NCBI RefSeq assembly: GCF_001425385.1
Contig: NZ_LMQO01000004.1
Span: 1 to 64,000, forward strand
Source of the DNA: Sphingomonas sp. Leaf407
GTDB lineage: Bacteria > Pseudomonadota > Alphaproteobacteria > Sphingomonadales > Sphingomonadaceae
Length of the DNA: 64,000 nucleotides
Reading direction: 5' to 3'
Below, one piece after another: positions 14,895-22,565 of the stretch; within the stretch, counting starts at the first letter, position 1; the number at the start of each line of letters is the position of its first letter. The translations under genes and the position numbers were made by a program. The notes under the pieces were generated by a model. That model saw only the letters and a list, made by a program, of their open reading frames with translations. It made no database searches and was not told where the DNA came from.

Positions 14895-17138
14895 TCAGAA
14901 CGCCGCGCGAACTCCCACCGCCACGGCGCGTCCAGGTAGCGGCGCGCGCAGCCGCAGGAACGAATTGTGCAACCGCGCTTCCGCGTTCGTCAGGTTGGCG
15001 ACATCGGCGAACGCCTCGTAGCGCCCGCCCGTGCCGAAGCGCCAGGCGACATGCGCATCGACCAGCGTGAATCCGTCCGACACCGGCTCGTCCTTGGCGA
15101 CATCGGTCTGCCGCAGATAGCGGACCGCGCCGAGCGAGGCGCGTAGTGCGCCGGCTTCCCAGCCCAGATCGCCGCCATAACGTGACATCGGCGTGCGCGG
15201 CAGGTGGTCGCCGTCGAGCCGCTGGCGGAAATACTGGCGGTCGAACGCCGCCGTCGCACCGCTCGCGAACGGGCTATAGCCGTCGGGCAGGGTGAATACC
15301 GGGCGGACCTGCACATAATCGCCGAAACCGTGCAGCGCGAACCGGCCGATGCCGGTCGTCGCGCGCAGCGTCGCCTCCCCCTCGATCCCGCGGAAGCGGG
15401 TATCGCCCTGTCGCCATTCGCGCACCGGCAGCGTCCGCGAGATGCCGGTATTGCCGAGATAGAGATAGTCCACGAACCGCGTGCGATAGGCGGACACCGC
15501 CGCCGACAGCCATGTCGTGTCGATCCCGCCGCCGGCCTCGATCGTTTCCGCCCGCTCCTTGCGCAACCGTCCGTCGCCCTGTTCCTCGGTCAGGATCGAG
15601 AAATGGTTGCCGTTGGCATAGAGCTCGTTGATCCCCGGCGCGCGTTCGGCGTGCGACCAGCGCCCGTGCAGATACAATATCTTGAACAGCGACAGCCGCG
15701 CGCCGGCATCGCCGCTCAGCAGGTGGAAACCGGCATCGCGGGCATAGGCCGCCCCCTGCCCCCGCCCGGCGCGCACGCTGGCTTCGTCGAGGTCGTAGCG
15801 TATCCGGTCATAGCGAATGCCACCGCTCAGCGTCAGCGGGGACAGCGTCAGCCGTTCGGCGAAGAACGCCGATCGCTCCGCCGTGGCGACGCTGGGCAGA
15901 TAGGAGGTCGTCTCGACGGTACGCAGGCTGCGATCGGCGATCTGCCCGCCGATCGATCCGCTGAGCGGCCCGAGCGGGCGATGCGCGATCTCGACGCGCG
16001 CCTCTTCGCCATTGGCGTCGAACCGGCTCCAGTCGCGATCGGGCAAGCGTTCGCGGTCGCGTGAGCGGACATGCGCCGCGCGCAGCATGACCGCCGCGAC
16101 GCCGGGCAGTGGATCATACAGCGCCCCCTTCAGGTCGAAACGGGTCTGCCCGACCATCACGTCGATCGGGCTGGCCCCGGATCGCGACGCCGTGATGAGG
16201 GTGAAGCCGGGCACGCCATAGCTGTTGTCGTAGCGACCGACCGACAGGCCGAGAAATCCGTCATCGACGATCACGCTGCCGCCCGCCGTCACCGCCGTGG
16301 TCCGGATCGCGCTGTTGGGCAGCCGCCCGTCGGCATCGCCCACGGAATCGAGGTTGGTGATGATCTGTCCCGACACCGGCGTCCGGTCGACGAAGCGTCG
16401 CGTCGCGGGATCGAATACAAAGGTCGGCCGCGCCAGACGGACTTGGCACAGCGCCTGTAGCGGCGTCGCCGCGACGAGTGACGGCCAGCTCCGACAGGTA
16501 TCCGCCTTCGCACGACCCGGGATCGCCTGATCCCCCTGATAGCGGTACAGCCCGTCGAGATGCCATGCGAACGCGCGCTTCCCGCCGTCGATCCGGGCCA
16601 TGGTCGTCACGCCGACATTGTCGCCGGTGCGCAGTTCGGCCCGCCCGGTCGGTGCTCCCGCATATCGCTGCGTCGGAATGCGGCCGTCGATCACGTTCAC
16701 CGCGCCACCGATCGCGCCGCTGCCATAGGGGACGGCGGCACTGCCCTTGCGCACGTCGATCCGCTCGGCGAGGAACGGTTCGACCGCGGCGGCATGTTCA
16801 GCGCCCAGTCCCGATGCGTCCTGCGTGGGCAGGCCGTCGATCAGCACCGCGACCCGCCCGCCGGTCTGCCCCCGAATCGTCGGACGGCCGACCGCCGGAC
16901 CGAAATAATCATTATGGATTCCCGGAACCCGCGCCAGCGTTTCGCCGAGAGTCGGCGCCTTGCGCCGATCCAGTTCGGCCCCGGCGATGCTCGTGCCGGT
17001 CGCGCTCGACAGATGGTCGGCATCGACCGGTTCGGGACGCTGCCCTTCGACGACGATCGTGGACGGCGACTTGCCCGGCTCGGGCTGTGCGGAAGCGGTT
17101 CCTGCGGCCACGGCCAGCAGGATCAGATCAGGTAACAT
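14895..17138 (-). CDS. znuD: ZnuD-like TonB-dependent outer-membrane receptor (zinc)
   Basis: A 747-residue TonB-dependent receptor. It has a signal peptide (MLPDLILLAVAAGTASA), a possible TonB box STIVVEGQ, a plug of about 130 residues and a 22-strand barrel ending in VAVGVRAAF. The plug matches the ZnuD pattern closely: GIHNDYFGPAVGRPTIRGQ, VLIDGLPTQDASGLGAEHAA and GSGAIGGAVNVIDGRIPTQ. ZnuD proteins take up free zinc, and sometimes haem, across the outer membrane. The ATG at 17138 is chosen for its GGGGG ribosome-binding site and clean signal peptide; an upstream in-frame ATG at 17192 lies inside a Zur-like box. That box (17176-17192) supports zinc-dependent repression. Confidence 0.85.
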   Translation of the reverse strand: MLPDLILLAVAAGTASAQPEPGKSPSTIVVEGQRPEPVDADHLSSATGTSIAGAELDRRKAPTLGETLARVPGIHNDYFGPAVGRPTIRGQTGGRVAVLIDGLPTQDASGLGAEHAAAVEPFLAERIDVRKGSAAVPYGSGAIGGAVNVIDGRIPTQRYAGAPTGRAELRTGDNVGVTTMARIDGGKRAFAWHLDGLYRYQGDQAIPGRAKADTCRSWPSLVAATPLQALCQVRLARPTFVFDPATRRFVDRTPVSGQIITNLDSVGDADGRLPNSAIRTTAVTAGGSVIVDDGFLGLSVGRYDNSYGVPGFTLITASRSGASPIDVMVGQTRFDLKGALYDPLPGVAAVMLRAAHVRSRDRERLPDRDWSRFDANGEEARVEIAHRPLGPLSGSIGGQIADRSLRTVETTSYLPSVATAERSAFFAERLTLSPLTLSGGIRYDRIRYDLDEASVRAGRGQGAAYARDAGFHLLSGDAGARLSLFKILYLHGRWSHAERAPGINELYANGNHFSILTEEQGDGRLRKERAETIEAGGGIDTTWLSAAVSAYRTRFVDYLYLGNTGISRTLPVREWRQGDTRFRGIEGEATLRATTGIGRFALHGFGDYVQVRPVFTLPDGYSPFASGATAAFDRQYFRQRLDGDHLPRTPMSRYGGDLGWEAGALRASLGAVRYLRQTDVAKDEPVSDGFTLVDAHVAWRFGTGGRYEAFADVANLTNAEARLHNSFLRLRAPLPGRAVAVGVRAAF

Positions 17139-17175
17139 CGGTAACGAACCCCCAAGTGAGGGCGCGTTCTGTGTC

Positions 17176-17192
17176 GTGTTATAACATAACAA
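17176..17192. promoter_or_regulatory. Zur-box-like palindrome upstream of the znuD-like gene
   Basis: The 17-mer GTGTTATAACATAACAA agrees at about 14 positions with the alphaproteobacterial Zur-type palindrome ATGTTATAATATAACAT as recalled. It lies 38 bp before the start of the minus-strand receptor and shares its pattern with the box at 17334-17350. Confidence 0.65.
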
Positions 17193-17333
17193 TCAAGACG
17201 GTATCTGACTGGGTCATGCTTCGGCTCGCCTGCCTGCGCGGGAACGACCGGAATGGAGGGCGATCACCGAGGATCGATCGGTCGCGGATCGCGACATATT
17301 CGCATCGTCAATTATCCGTTGCCAATACGAGTT

Positions 17334-17350
17334 ATGTTATATCATAATGT
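17334..17350. promoter_or_regulatory. Zur-box-like palindrome upstream of the TBDR/ABC operon
   Basis: The 17-mer ATGTTATATCATAATGT agrees at about 13 positions with the same Zur-type palindrome and at 12 of 15 core positions with the box at 17176-17192. It lies 28 bp before the plus-strand receptor start, close enough to block its promoter. Confidence 0.65.
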
Positions 17351-17378
17351 TGATAGACGACACGTTATTGGGGGTGTG

Positions 17379-19595
17379 ATGAGGGGAAGGGGGATGGGGC
17401 GGATCCGCCTGCTACGGCGGTTGCTTGCCAGCGGGACGGTAGCGGCGATCGTTGGAACGACAACACCTGCCCGCGCCCAGGCGGCGGATAAGGACGACGA
17501 CCGCGCCGAGATCGTCGTCACCGCGACGCGCAGCGAACAGCGACTGGTCGACGTGCCGGCCGACGTGACGGTGAAGGACATCGACACGCTGCGACGCAAC
17601 GGCTTCACCTTCGGAACCGACGAGTTCCGCGGCGTGCCGGGGGTGTCGTTCCGTCGTGGCGAGGGCGACGGCGACGAATTTCCGTACGTCTCGATCCGCG
17701 GATCGAACGGGACCGAGGGCTATCTGACGCTCATCGACGGGATGCCGTTCGATCTGAACGAGGAAGGCGCGCTGGGGATCCTCCCCTACCCCGCCCTGTC
17801 GCGGGTCGAGGTGGTGAAGGGGCCGGCGTCGGCGCTGTACGGTCGCGGCGCGCTCTATGGCGCGGTCAACTATATCACGCGCGCGCCGGGCGCCGACCGG
17901 ATCGAGATGACGGCAACCGGCGGCAGCGACGATTACTACCGGGGCGAGCTGGCCGTGTCGCGGCGGATCGGCGACGATCTGGGGCTGATCGCGACGGCGG
18001 CATACGAGGATTACGGCGGTTGGCGCGCGAATGGCGCGCGGCGGCAGTTGAACCTGTTCGCCAAGCTTGTGTGGTCGCTGGACGCGCGCACCGACGTGTC
18101 GCTGTACGGCACCTACCTCGATCGCCGGTCGGAGACGCCGAGCGTCCTGCCGCTCGATGCGCGGGGCCAGCCGATCGATGTCGCTGGCGGACGGCGTGCG
18201 TTCAATGGGTATCTCGATCCGCGTTCGGTGGTCGAGGGCGGGCTGGCCGCGTTGCGCGTCGAGCATCGCGCGACCGATGCGCTGACGCTGACCGCGACCG
18301 GACAATATCGCCGGTTCGACTTCGACAACCGGCTGAACTTCTACGACCCGTTCGGCTTCGCCCCGGATCGCGGGATCTTCGGCATCAACGGCTTCTACGG
18401 CGCGCAGAAATTCGATGTCGCTTACGGCGAGCTGACCGCGCGCTACGAAGCGGGCGCGCACCGCATCGTCGCGGGCGTGACCGGCGAGCGCGCCTTGTCA
18501 CGCGCCGACAATCGCTGGTCGGGGCAGAACGGCTTCACCCCCGCCTGCGGCTTCACCTTCTATTCGGTGGAGATCGATTACGTGCGCGGCGGCGTGGCGA
18601 ATGCGGGTGCGCCGTGTTTCGTCATCGACGATCCGCTGAGCCGCAACCGGCTCGTCACCACCTATGTCTCCGCCTTCGCGCAGGACGAGATCGCCCTGTC
18701 GGACCGCTGGTTCCTGACGGTCGGCGGCCGCTACGACCGGTTCCGGCGCGAGGCGCGCTTCTTTCCCATCGCGGACAAGTTCGACGGATCGCGCGACGCG
18801 GCGACCGCCAGCGCCTTCTCGCCCAAGGCGGCGCTGTCGTGGCGCTATGGCGCGGGGCAGGTCTATGCCTCCTATGGCCGGGGGTTCAATTCGAACTTCG
18901 GGCCGACGTTCGAATGGAATGCCGACCAATATGCCCGGCCCGAACAGCGGCCGACGACGCTCGACAGCGTCGAGCTGGGCTGGAAAGGCCGCGCGCTGGA
19001 CGACACGCTCGGCTTCGCGCTGACCGGCTTCTGGTCGACGCAGCGCAACCGCCGTTCGATCATCCCCAATCCGGCGGCGGCGAACGATTTTACCCAGCCA
19101 TCGAACCTCATCACCTATGGCGACCGCTATGAGAGCAAGGGCGTGGAGGCGGCACTCGACATCCGCCCGCGCGACGGCACGTCGGTGCAGATCAGCTACA
19201 CCCATGTCGCGCCGCGCTGGAAGGACTATGTAGTCCAGGAGTTCGCCGGCCCGCTCGATCTGTCCGGCACGACGCCGACGGGGATCGCGCCTAACATCGT
19301 CTATGTCGCGGGCGAGCAACGGGTCGCGTCATGGCTGTCGGCGCGCGGCATCCTCGAATGGTATGACGATTACCGGATCACCGCCGACAATCGCGTGGCA
19401 GGCGGCGGCTATAGTCTGGTCACGCTGGGCGCCCGGATCGCGCCGCCGCGCTGGCAGGGAATGGCGCTCGACCTCACGCTGCTGAACGCGCTGGACGAGC
19501 GCTATGGCTTCTTCTTCGGCGGGACGACCACCCCGACCTATGCCACGCCGGGACCGCCGCGCCAGTTCCGCGCGATGCTGCGGGCGGGGTTCTGA
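17379..19595 (+). CDS. TonB-dependent receptor, first gene of a Zur-boxed ABC import operon
   Basis: A 738-residue outer-membrane receptor. After a signal peptide (RRLLASGTVAAIVGTTTPARAQA) comes a TonB-box-like EIVVTATRSE. The plug has GVPGVSFRRGEGDGDEFPYV, SIRGSNGTEGYLTLIDGMPF and VEVVKGPASALYGRGALYGA, and the barrel ends FRAMLRAGF. It resembles siderophore-type (FecA/FepA-class) receptors rather than ZnuD. The start at 17379 has GGGGG 5 bases upstream; ATG 17394 is an alternative. It overlaps the lipoprotein gene by one base (TGATG). The Zur-like box just upstream suggests that its ligand is a zinc complex. Confidence 0.85.
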   Translation: MRGRGMGRIRLLRRLLASGTVAAIVGTTTPARAQAADKDDDRAEIVVTATRSEQRLVDVPADVTVKDIDTLRRNGFTFGTDEFRGVPGVSFRRGEGDGDEFPYVSIRGSNGTEGYLTLIDGMPFDLNEEGALGILPYPALSRVEVVKGPASALYGRGALYGAVNYITRAPGADRIEMTATGGSDDYYRGELAVSRRIGDDLGLIATAAYEDYGGWRANGARRQLNLFAKLVWSLDARTDVSLYGTYLDRRSETPSVLPLDARGQPIDVAGGRRAFNGYLDPRSVVEGGLAALRVEHRATDALTLTATGQYRRFDFDNRLNFYDPFGFAPDRGIFGINGFYGAQKFDVAYGELTARYEAGAHRIVAGVTGERALSRADNRWSGQNGFTPACGFTFYSVEIDYVRGGVANAGAPCFVIDDPLSRNRLVTTYVSAFAQDEIALSDRWFLTVGGRYDRFRREARFFPIADKFDGSRDAATASAFSPKAALSWRYGAGQVYASYGRGFNSNFGPTFEWNADQYARPEQRPTTLDSVELGWKGRALDDTLGFALTGFWSTQRNRRSIIPNPAAANDFTQPSNLITYGDRYESKGVEAALDIRPRDGTSVQISYTHVAPRWKDYVVQEFAGPLDLSGTTPTGIAPNIVYVAGEQRVASWLSARGILEWYDDYRITADNRVAGGGYSLVTLGARIAPPRWQGMALDLTLLNALDERYGFFFGGTTTPTYATPGPPRQFRAMLRAGF

Positions 19596-20767
19596 TGCGG
19601 GTGTTGCTGCTGGTGCTCGCGCTGCTGGCGGGTTGCGACCGGCCTGCAGCGACGGGGCCGCGCGGACCGGTGGCGGGACGCGACGTCGTGATACCTTTCG
19701 CAAAGACCTTCCGCGTGGTCGAACGTGATGGCTACCGCGTCGTCGACCTGAAGGCGTCGGTGGTCGGTTGGGGCGGCGACGCGGTGGGCGAGGAGCAGTT
19801 CCAGCGGATCGTGCTGGTCCCGCGCACGGGCACGGCACCGCCGCTGACCGGCGACCTCGCCGGCGCGACGCTGATCCGCACCCCGGTGATGCGGATCGCC
19901 AGCAACACCGCGTTCCATGAGGCGATCACGAGGGTGCTGGGCGTCAACGACCGACTGGTGGCGGTGGGCGGCGTCAAGTCGTGGGACGATGCGTTGCGCG
20001 CTCGCGTGCGGTCGGGGGCGGTGCGGCAGATCGGCTATGGCTGGCACAGCCCGCCCGACCTCGACGCGCTGGTCGCCGCGAAGCCCGACGTGCTGTTGAT
20101 GAGCATGGAGGACATGAAGAGCGTCGCCGCGATGCCGCGCATCGCGGCGCTGGGGGTGCCGGTCGTGCCGATCTTCCTCGACAGCGAACCGGATTACATG
20201 GGCCGGGTCGACTACGTCCGGCTGATCGGCATGCTGGTGGCACGCGAGCGGGAAGCGAACGCCTTCGCCGACATGGTCGCGCGCAAGGTCGCGGTGCTCA
20301 AGGCCGCCGCCGCCGCGCAGCCGACCCGCTCGGTCATCGCCGCGTGGTTCGGCGGCGGCGACCAGTGGAACCCGACGATCCGCAACGCCGATGCCAAACT
20401 GCTGCGCGACGCCAACGGCCGCAATTTGTTCGAGGGGCCGGACGATCCGCGCAAGGACAGCTTCAACCGGATCTCGACCGAACAGTTGATCGCGCAAGGC
20501 GCGGACGCCGATTGCTGGATCCTGCGCGACACCCATTCGATCCCGTATCGCGACATCGCCACGCTGCGCCGGTTCAGGGCGTATCGCGAGGGCTGCGTGT
20601 TCGCCGGCGACGGGATGCACAAGCCGGCGGCGGATGCGTTCGACTATTACGAAACGGCGGTGATCCGGCCCGATCTGGTGCTGGGCGACCTCGTGCGGAT
20701 GCTGCATCCGGCACTCCGGACCGAGCCGTTCCGGTATATCCGCCCCGATACGAAGGTGCCGCGATGA
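19595..20767 (+). CDS. ABC-importer substrate-binding lipoprotein (FecB/BtuF class)
   Basis: A 390-residue periplasmic binding protein. The signal ends in a lipobox LLAGCDRP, so it is a lipoprotein. Its two-lobe helical-backbone fold is typical of siderophore/cobalamin binders: FHEAITRVLGVNDRLVAVGG, DLDALVAAKPDVLLMSMEDM and TRSVIAAWFGGGDQWNPT. It lacks the His-rich loop of ZnuA-type zinc binders, so a chelated metal is more likely than free zinc. It is coupled to the receptor upstream (TGATG) and to the permease downstream (ATGA). Confidence 0.88.
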   Translation: MRVLLLVLALLAGCDRPAATGPRGPVAGRDVVIPFAKTFRVVERDGYRVVDLKASVVGWGGDAVGEEQFQRIVLVPRTGTAPPLTGDLAGATLIRTPVMRIASNTAFHEAITRVLGVNDRLVAVGGVKSWDDALRARVRSGAVRQIGYGWHSPPDLDALVAAKPDVLLMSMEDMKSVAAMPRIAALGVPVVPIFLDSEPDYMGRVDYVRLIGMLVAREREANAFADMVARKVAVLKAAAAAQPTRSVIAAWFGGGDQWNPTIRNADAKLLRDANGRNLFEGPDDPRKDSFNRISTEQLIAQGADADCWILRDTHSIPYRDIATLRRFRAYREGCVFAGDGMHKPAADAFDYYETAVIRPDLVLGDLVRMLHPALRTEPFRYIRPDTKVPR

Positions 20768-21798
20768 CCCCGGGGACGCGCAGCGCCATCGGCAGCGCGG
20801 TGCTGTTCGCCGCCGTGCTGGTCATGGGCGTGTTCGCGCTGTCGTGGGGAAGCATCGGCATCGGTTTTGGCGACGCGCTGCACGCGCTGGCCGGGAACGG
20901 CGACCCGGCGACCGTACAGATCGTCACCGGGCTGCGGCTGCCGCGTGTTGCCACCGCGATCGTCGCGGGCGGCGCACTCGGGCTGGGCGGCGTGCTGATG
21001 CAGGCGCTGTTCCGCAATCCGATGGCCGATGCCTGGTCGCTGGGGCTGACGGCGGGCGGGCAGCTCGGCGTCGCGCTGCTGGTGACGGCCGCCGCCTTTT
21101 CGGGACCGGAAGCGATCGCGTTCCTGCGCGCGTTCGAAGGGCCGTCGATCACGCTGGGCGCGATGATCGGCATCGGCGGCTTCGCGCTGGCGATGGCGTC
21201 GCTGGCGCGCCGGGTGGGAACGGTCACGCTGCTCGTCGTCGGGCTGATGCTGGGGTTCACGGTGCAGGGGATCGTCAGCGTGGTGCTGCATTTCGCCAAT
21301 CGCGTCGGCGGGCGCGTCTTTTCGGGGTGGAACGACGGCAATTTCGCGACCGTCACCCCGGCGGACCTGCCGATGCTGGTGGTGCCGGTCGCCGCCGGGG
21401 TGGCGCTGGCGCTGTTCAACGCCAAGCCGTTAACCGCGCTGTTGCTGGGTGAAACCTATGCCAGAAGCCTCGGCACCGATGTCGCGCGATTGCGCCGCCT
21501 GACGCTGGCGGCGGTCGTGCTGCTGGTGGCGCCCGTCACCGCCTATTGCGGGCCGGTCACGTTCGTCGGACTGATCGTCCCGCATCTGGCGCGGGCCATC
21601 GCCCGCACCGCGCGGATTTTACCGCTGATGCCGCTCGGCGCGCTGGCGGGGGCGCTGCTGGCGCTGACGGCGGACCTCGTCGTCCATGCGCCGTGGGAAC
21701 AGCATTTCCTGCACCTCAACGCGGTGCTCGCGCTGGTCGGCGCGCCGGTGGTGATCGCGCTGCTGGTCTTGTCGCCGACGATGCGGGGACAACGCTGA
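20764..21798 (+). CDS. FecCD-family ABC permease
   Basis: A 344-residue inner-membrane permease with about ten hydrophobic helices. It has the FecCD/BtuC signatures GLRLPRVATAIVAGGALGLG, then VLMQALFRNPMADAWSLGLT near the N-terminus and FVGLIVPHLARAIARTARIL near the C-terminus (the coupling-helix region). It works as a dimer with the ATPase encoded next to carry siderophore-like or corrinoid ligands inward. The ATG overlaps the stop of the binding-protein gene (ATGA). A long reading frame upstream of this start is only the shadow of the previous gene. Confidence 0.92.
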   Translation: MTPGTRSAIGSAVLFAAVLVMGVFALSWGSIGIGFGDALHALAGNGDPATVQIVTGLRLPRVATAIVAGGALGLGGVLMQALFRNPMADAWSLGLTAGGQLGVALLVTAAAFSGPEAIAFLRAFEGPSITLGAMIGIGGFALAMASLARRVGTVTLLVVGLMLGFTVQGIVSVVLHFANRVGGRVFSGWNDGNFATVTPADLPMLVVPVAAGVALALFNAKPLTALLLGETYARSLGTDVARLRRLTLAAVVLLVAPVTAYCGPVTFVGLIVPHLARAIARTARILPLMPLGALAGALLALTADLVVHAPWEQHFLHLNAVLALVGAPVVIALLVLSPTMRGQR

Positions 21799-22565
21799 TG
21801 CTGCGGCTCGATACGCTGTCGGTCGGCTATGGCGCGCCGCGCGGCACGGTGCTCGCCGATTTCGCCGTCACGGTGCCGCCGGGCAGCTTCGTCTGCGTGC
21901 TCGGTCGCAACGGCGCGGGCAAGTCCACGCTCATGCGCACCATCGCCGGGCTGCAACGCGCGGTTGCCGGTGCCGCGCTGCTGGAGCATGCGGACATCGC
22001 GGCGATGCGGCCGCAGACGCGCGCACAACAGGTGGCGGTGGTGCTGACCGAGCGTGCTGCCAGCCCTGGCCTGAGCGTTGACGACGTGGTGTCGCTCGGC
22101 CGCCAGCCCTTCACCGGTTGGCAGGGGCGGCTCACCCCGGACGACCGGCAGCGCATCGTCGCCGCGCTGGCACGGGCCGGTGCGACCGCGTTCGCCACGC
22201 GGCTGTTCGACGACCTGTCCGATGGCGAGCGACAGCGCGTGATGATCGCGCGCGCTATCGCCCAGTCGCCCCGGCTGATGATCCTCGACGAGATCACCGC
22301 CTTCCTCGACCTGCCCGGCCGGGTCGAGACGATGGCGCTGCTGCGCGATCACGCCCGTGCGACCGGCGGGATCGTGCTGCTGTCGAGCCACGATCTCGAC
22401 CTGTCGCTGCAACTGGCCGACAGCGTGTGGCTGCTCGACGGCCATGGCGGGATGGCGGTCGGCAGCGCGGCGGACCTGATCGCCGCCGGCCATGTCGGGC
22501 GCGCGTTCGATACCGCCGCCGTCCGCTTCTCGCCCACGCTCGGCCGGTTCGAGCTGGTCGGATGA
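21798..22565 (+). CDS. ABC-importer ATPase (FecE/BtuD class)
   Basis: A 255-residue nucleotide-binding protein. Walker A GRNGAGKST lies at residues 36-44, with the Q-loop region QQVAVVLTE, signature LSDGERQR, Walker B LMILDE and the switch His in LLSSHD. It energises the FecCD permease. The ATG overlaps the permease stop by one base (TGATG), and its own stop overlaps the next receptor's ATG (ATGA). The signature is LSDGE rather than the usual LSGGE, a conservative variant seen in this class. Confidence 0.92.
   Translation: MLRLDTLSVGYGAPRGTVLADFAVTVPPGSFVCVLGRNGAGKSTLMRTIAGLQRAVAGAALLEHADIAAMRPQTRAQQVAVVLTERAASPGLSVDDVVSLGRQPFTGWQGRLTPDDRQRIVAALARAGATAFATRLFDDLSDGERQRVMIARAIAQSPRLMILDEITAFLDLPGRVETMALLRDHARATGGIVLLSSHDLDLSLQLADSVWLLDGHGGMAVGSAADLIAAGHVGRAFDTAAVRFSPTLGRFELVG

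Noticed and set aside
17193..17378. Cobalamin riboswitch upstream of the TBDR/ABC operon
   Set aside because: The spacer between the Zur-like box and start is only 28 bp, and no B12-box-like sequence was seen. The ABC class alone does not prove B12 transport.
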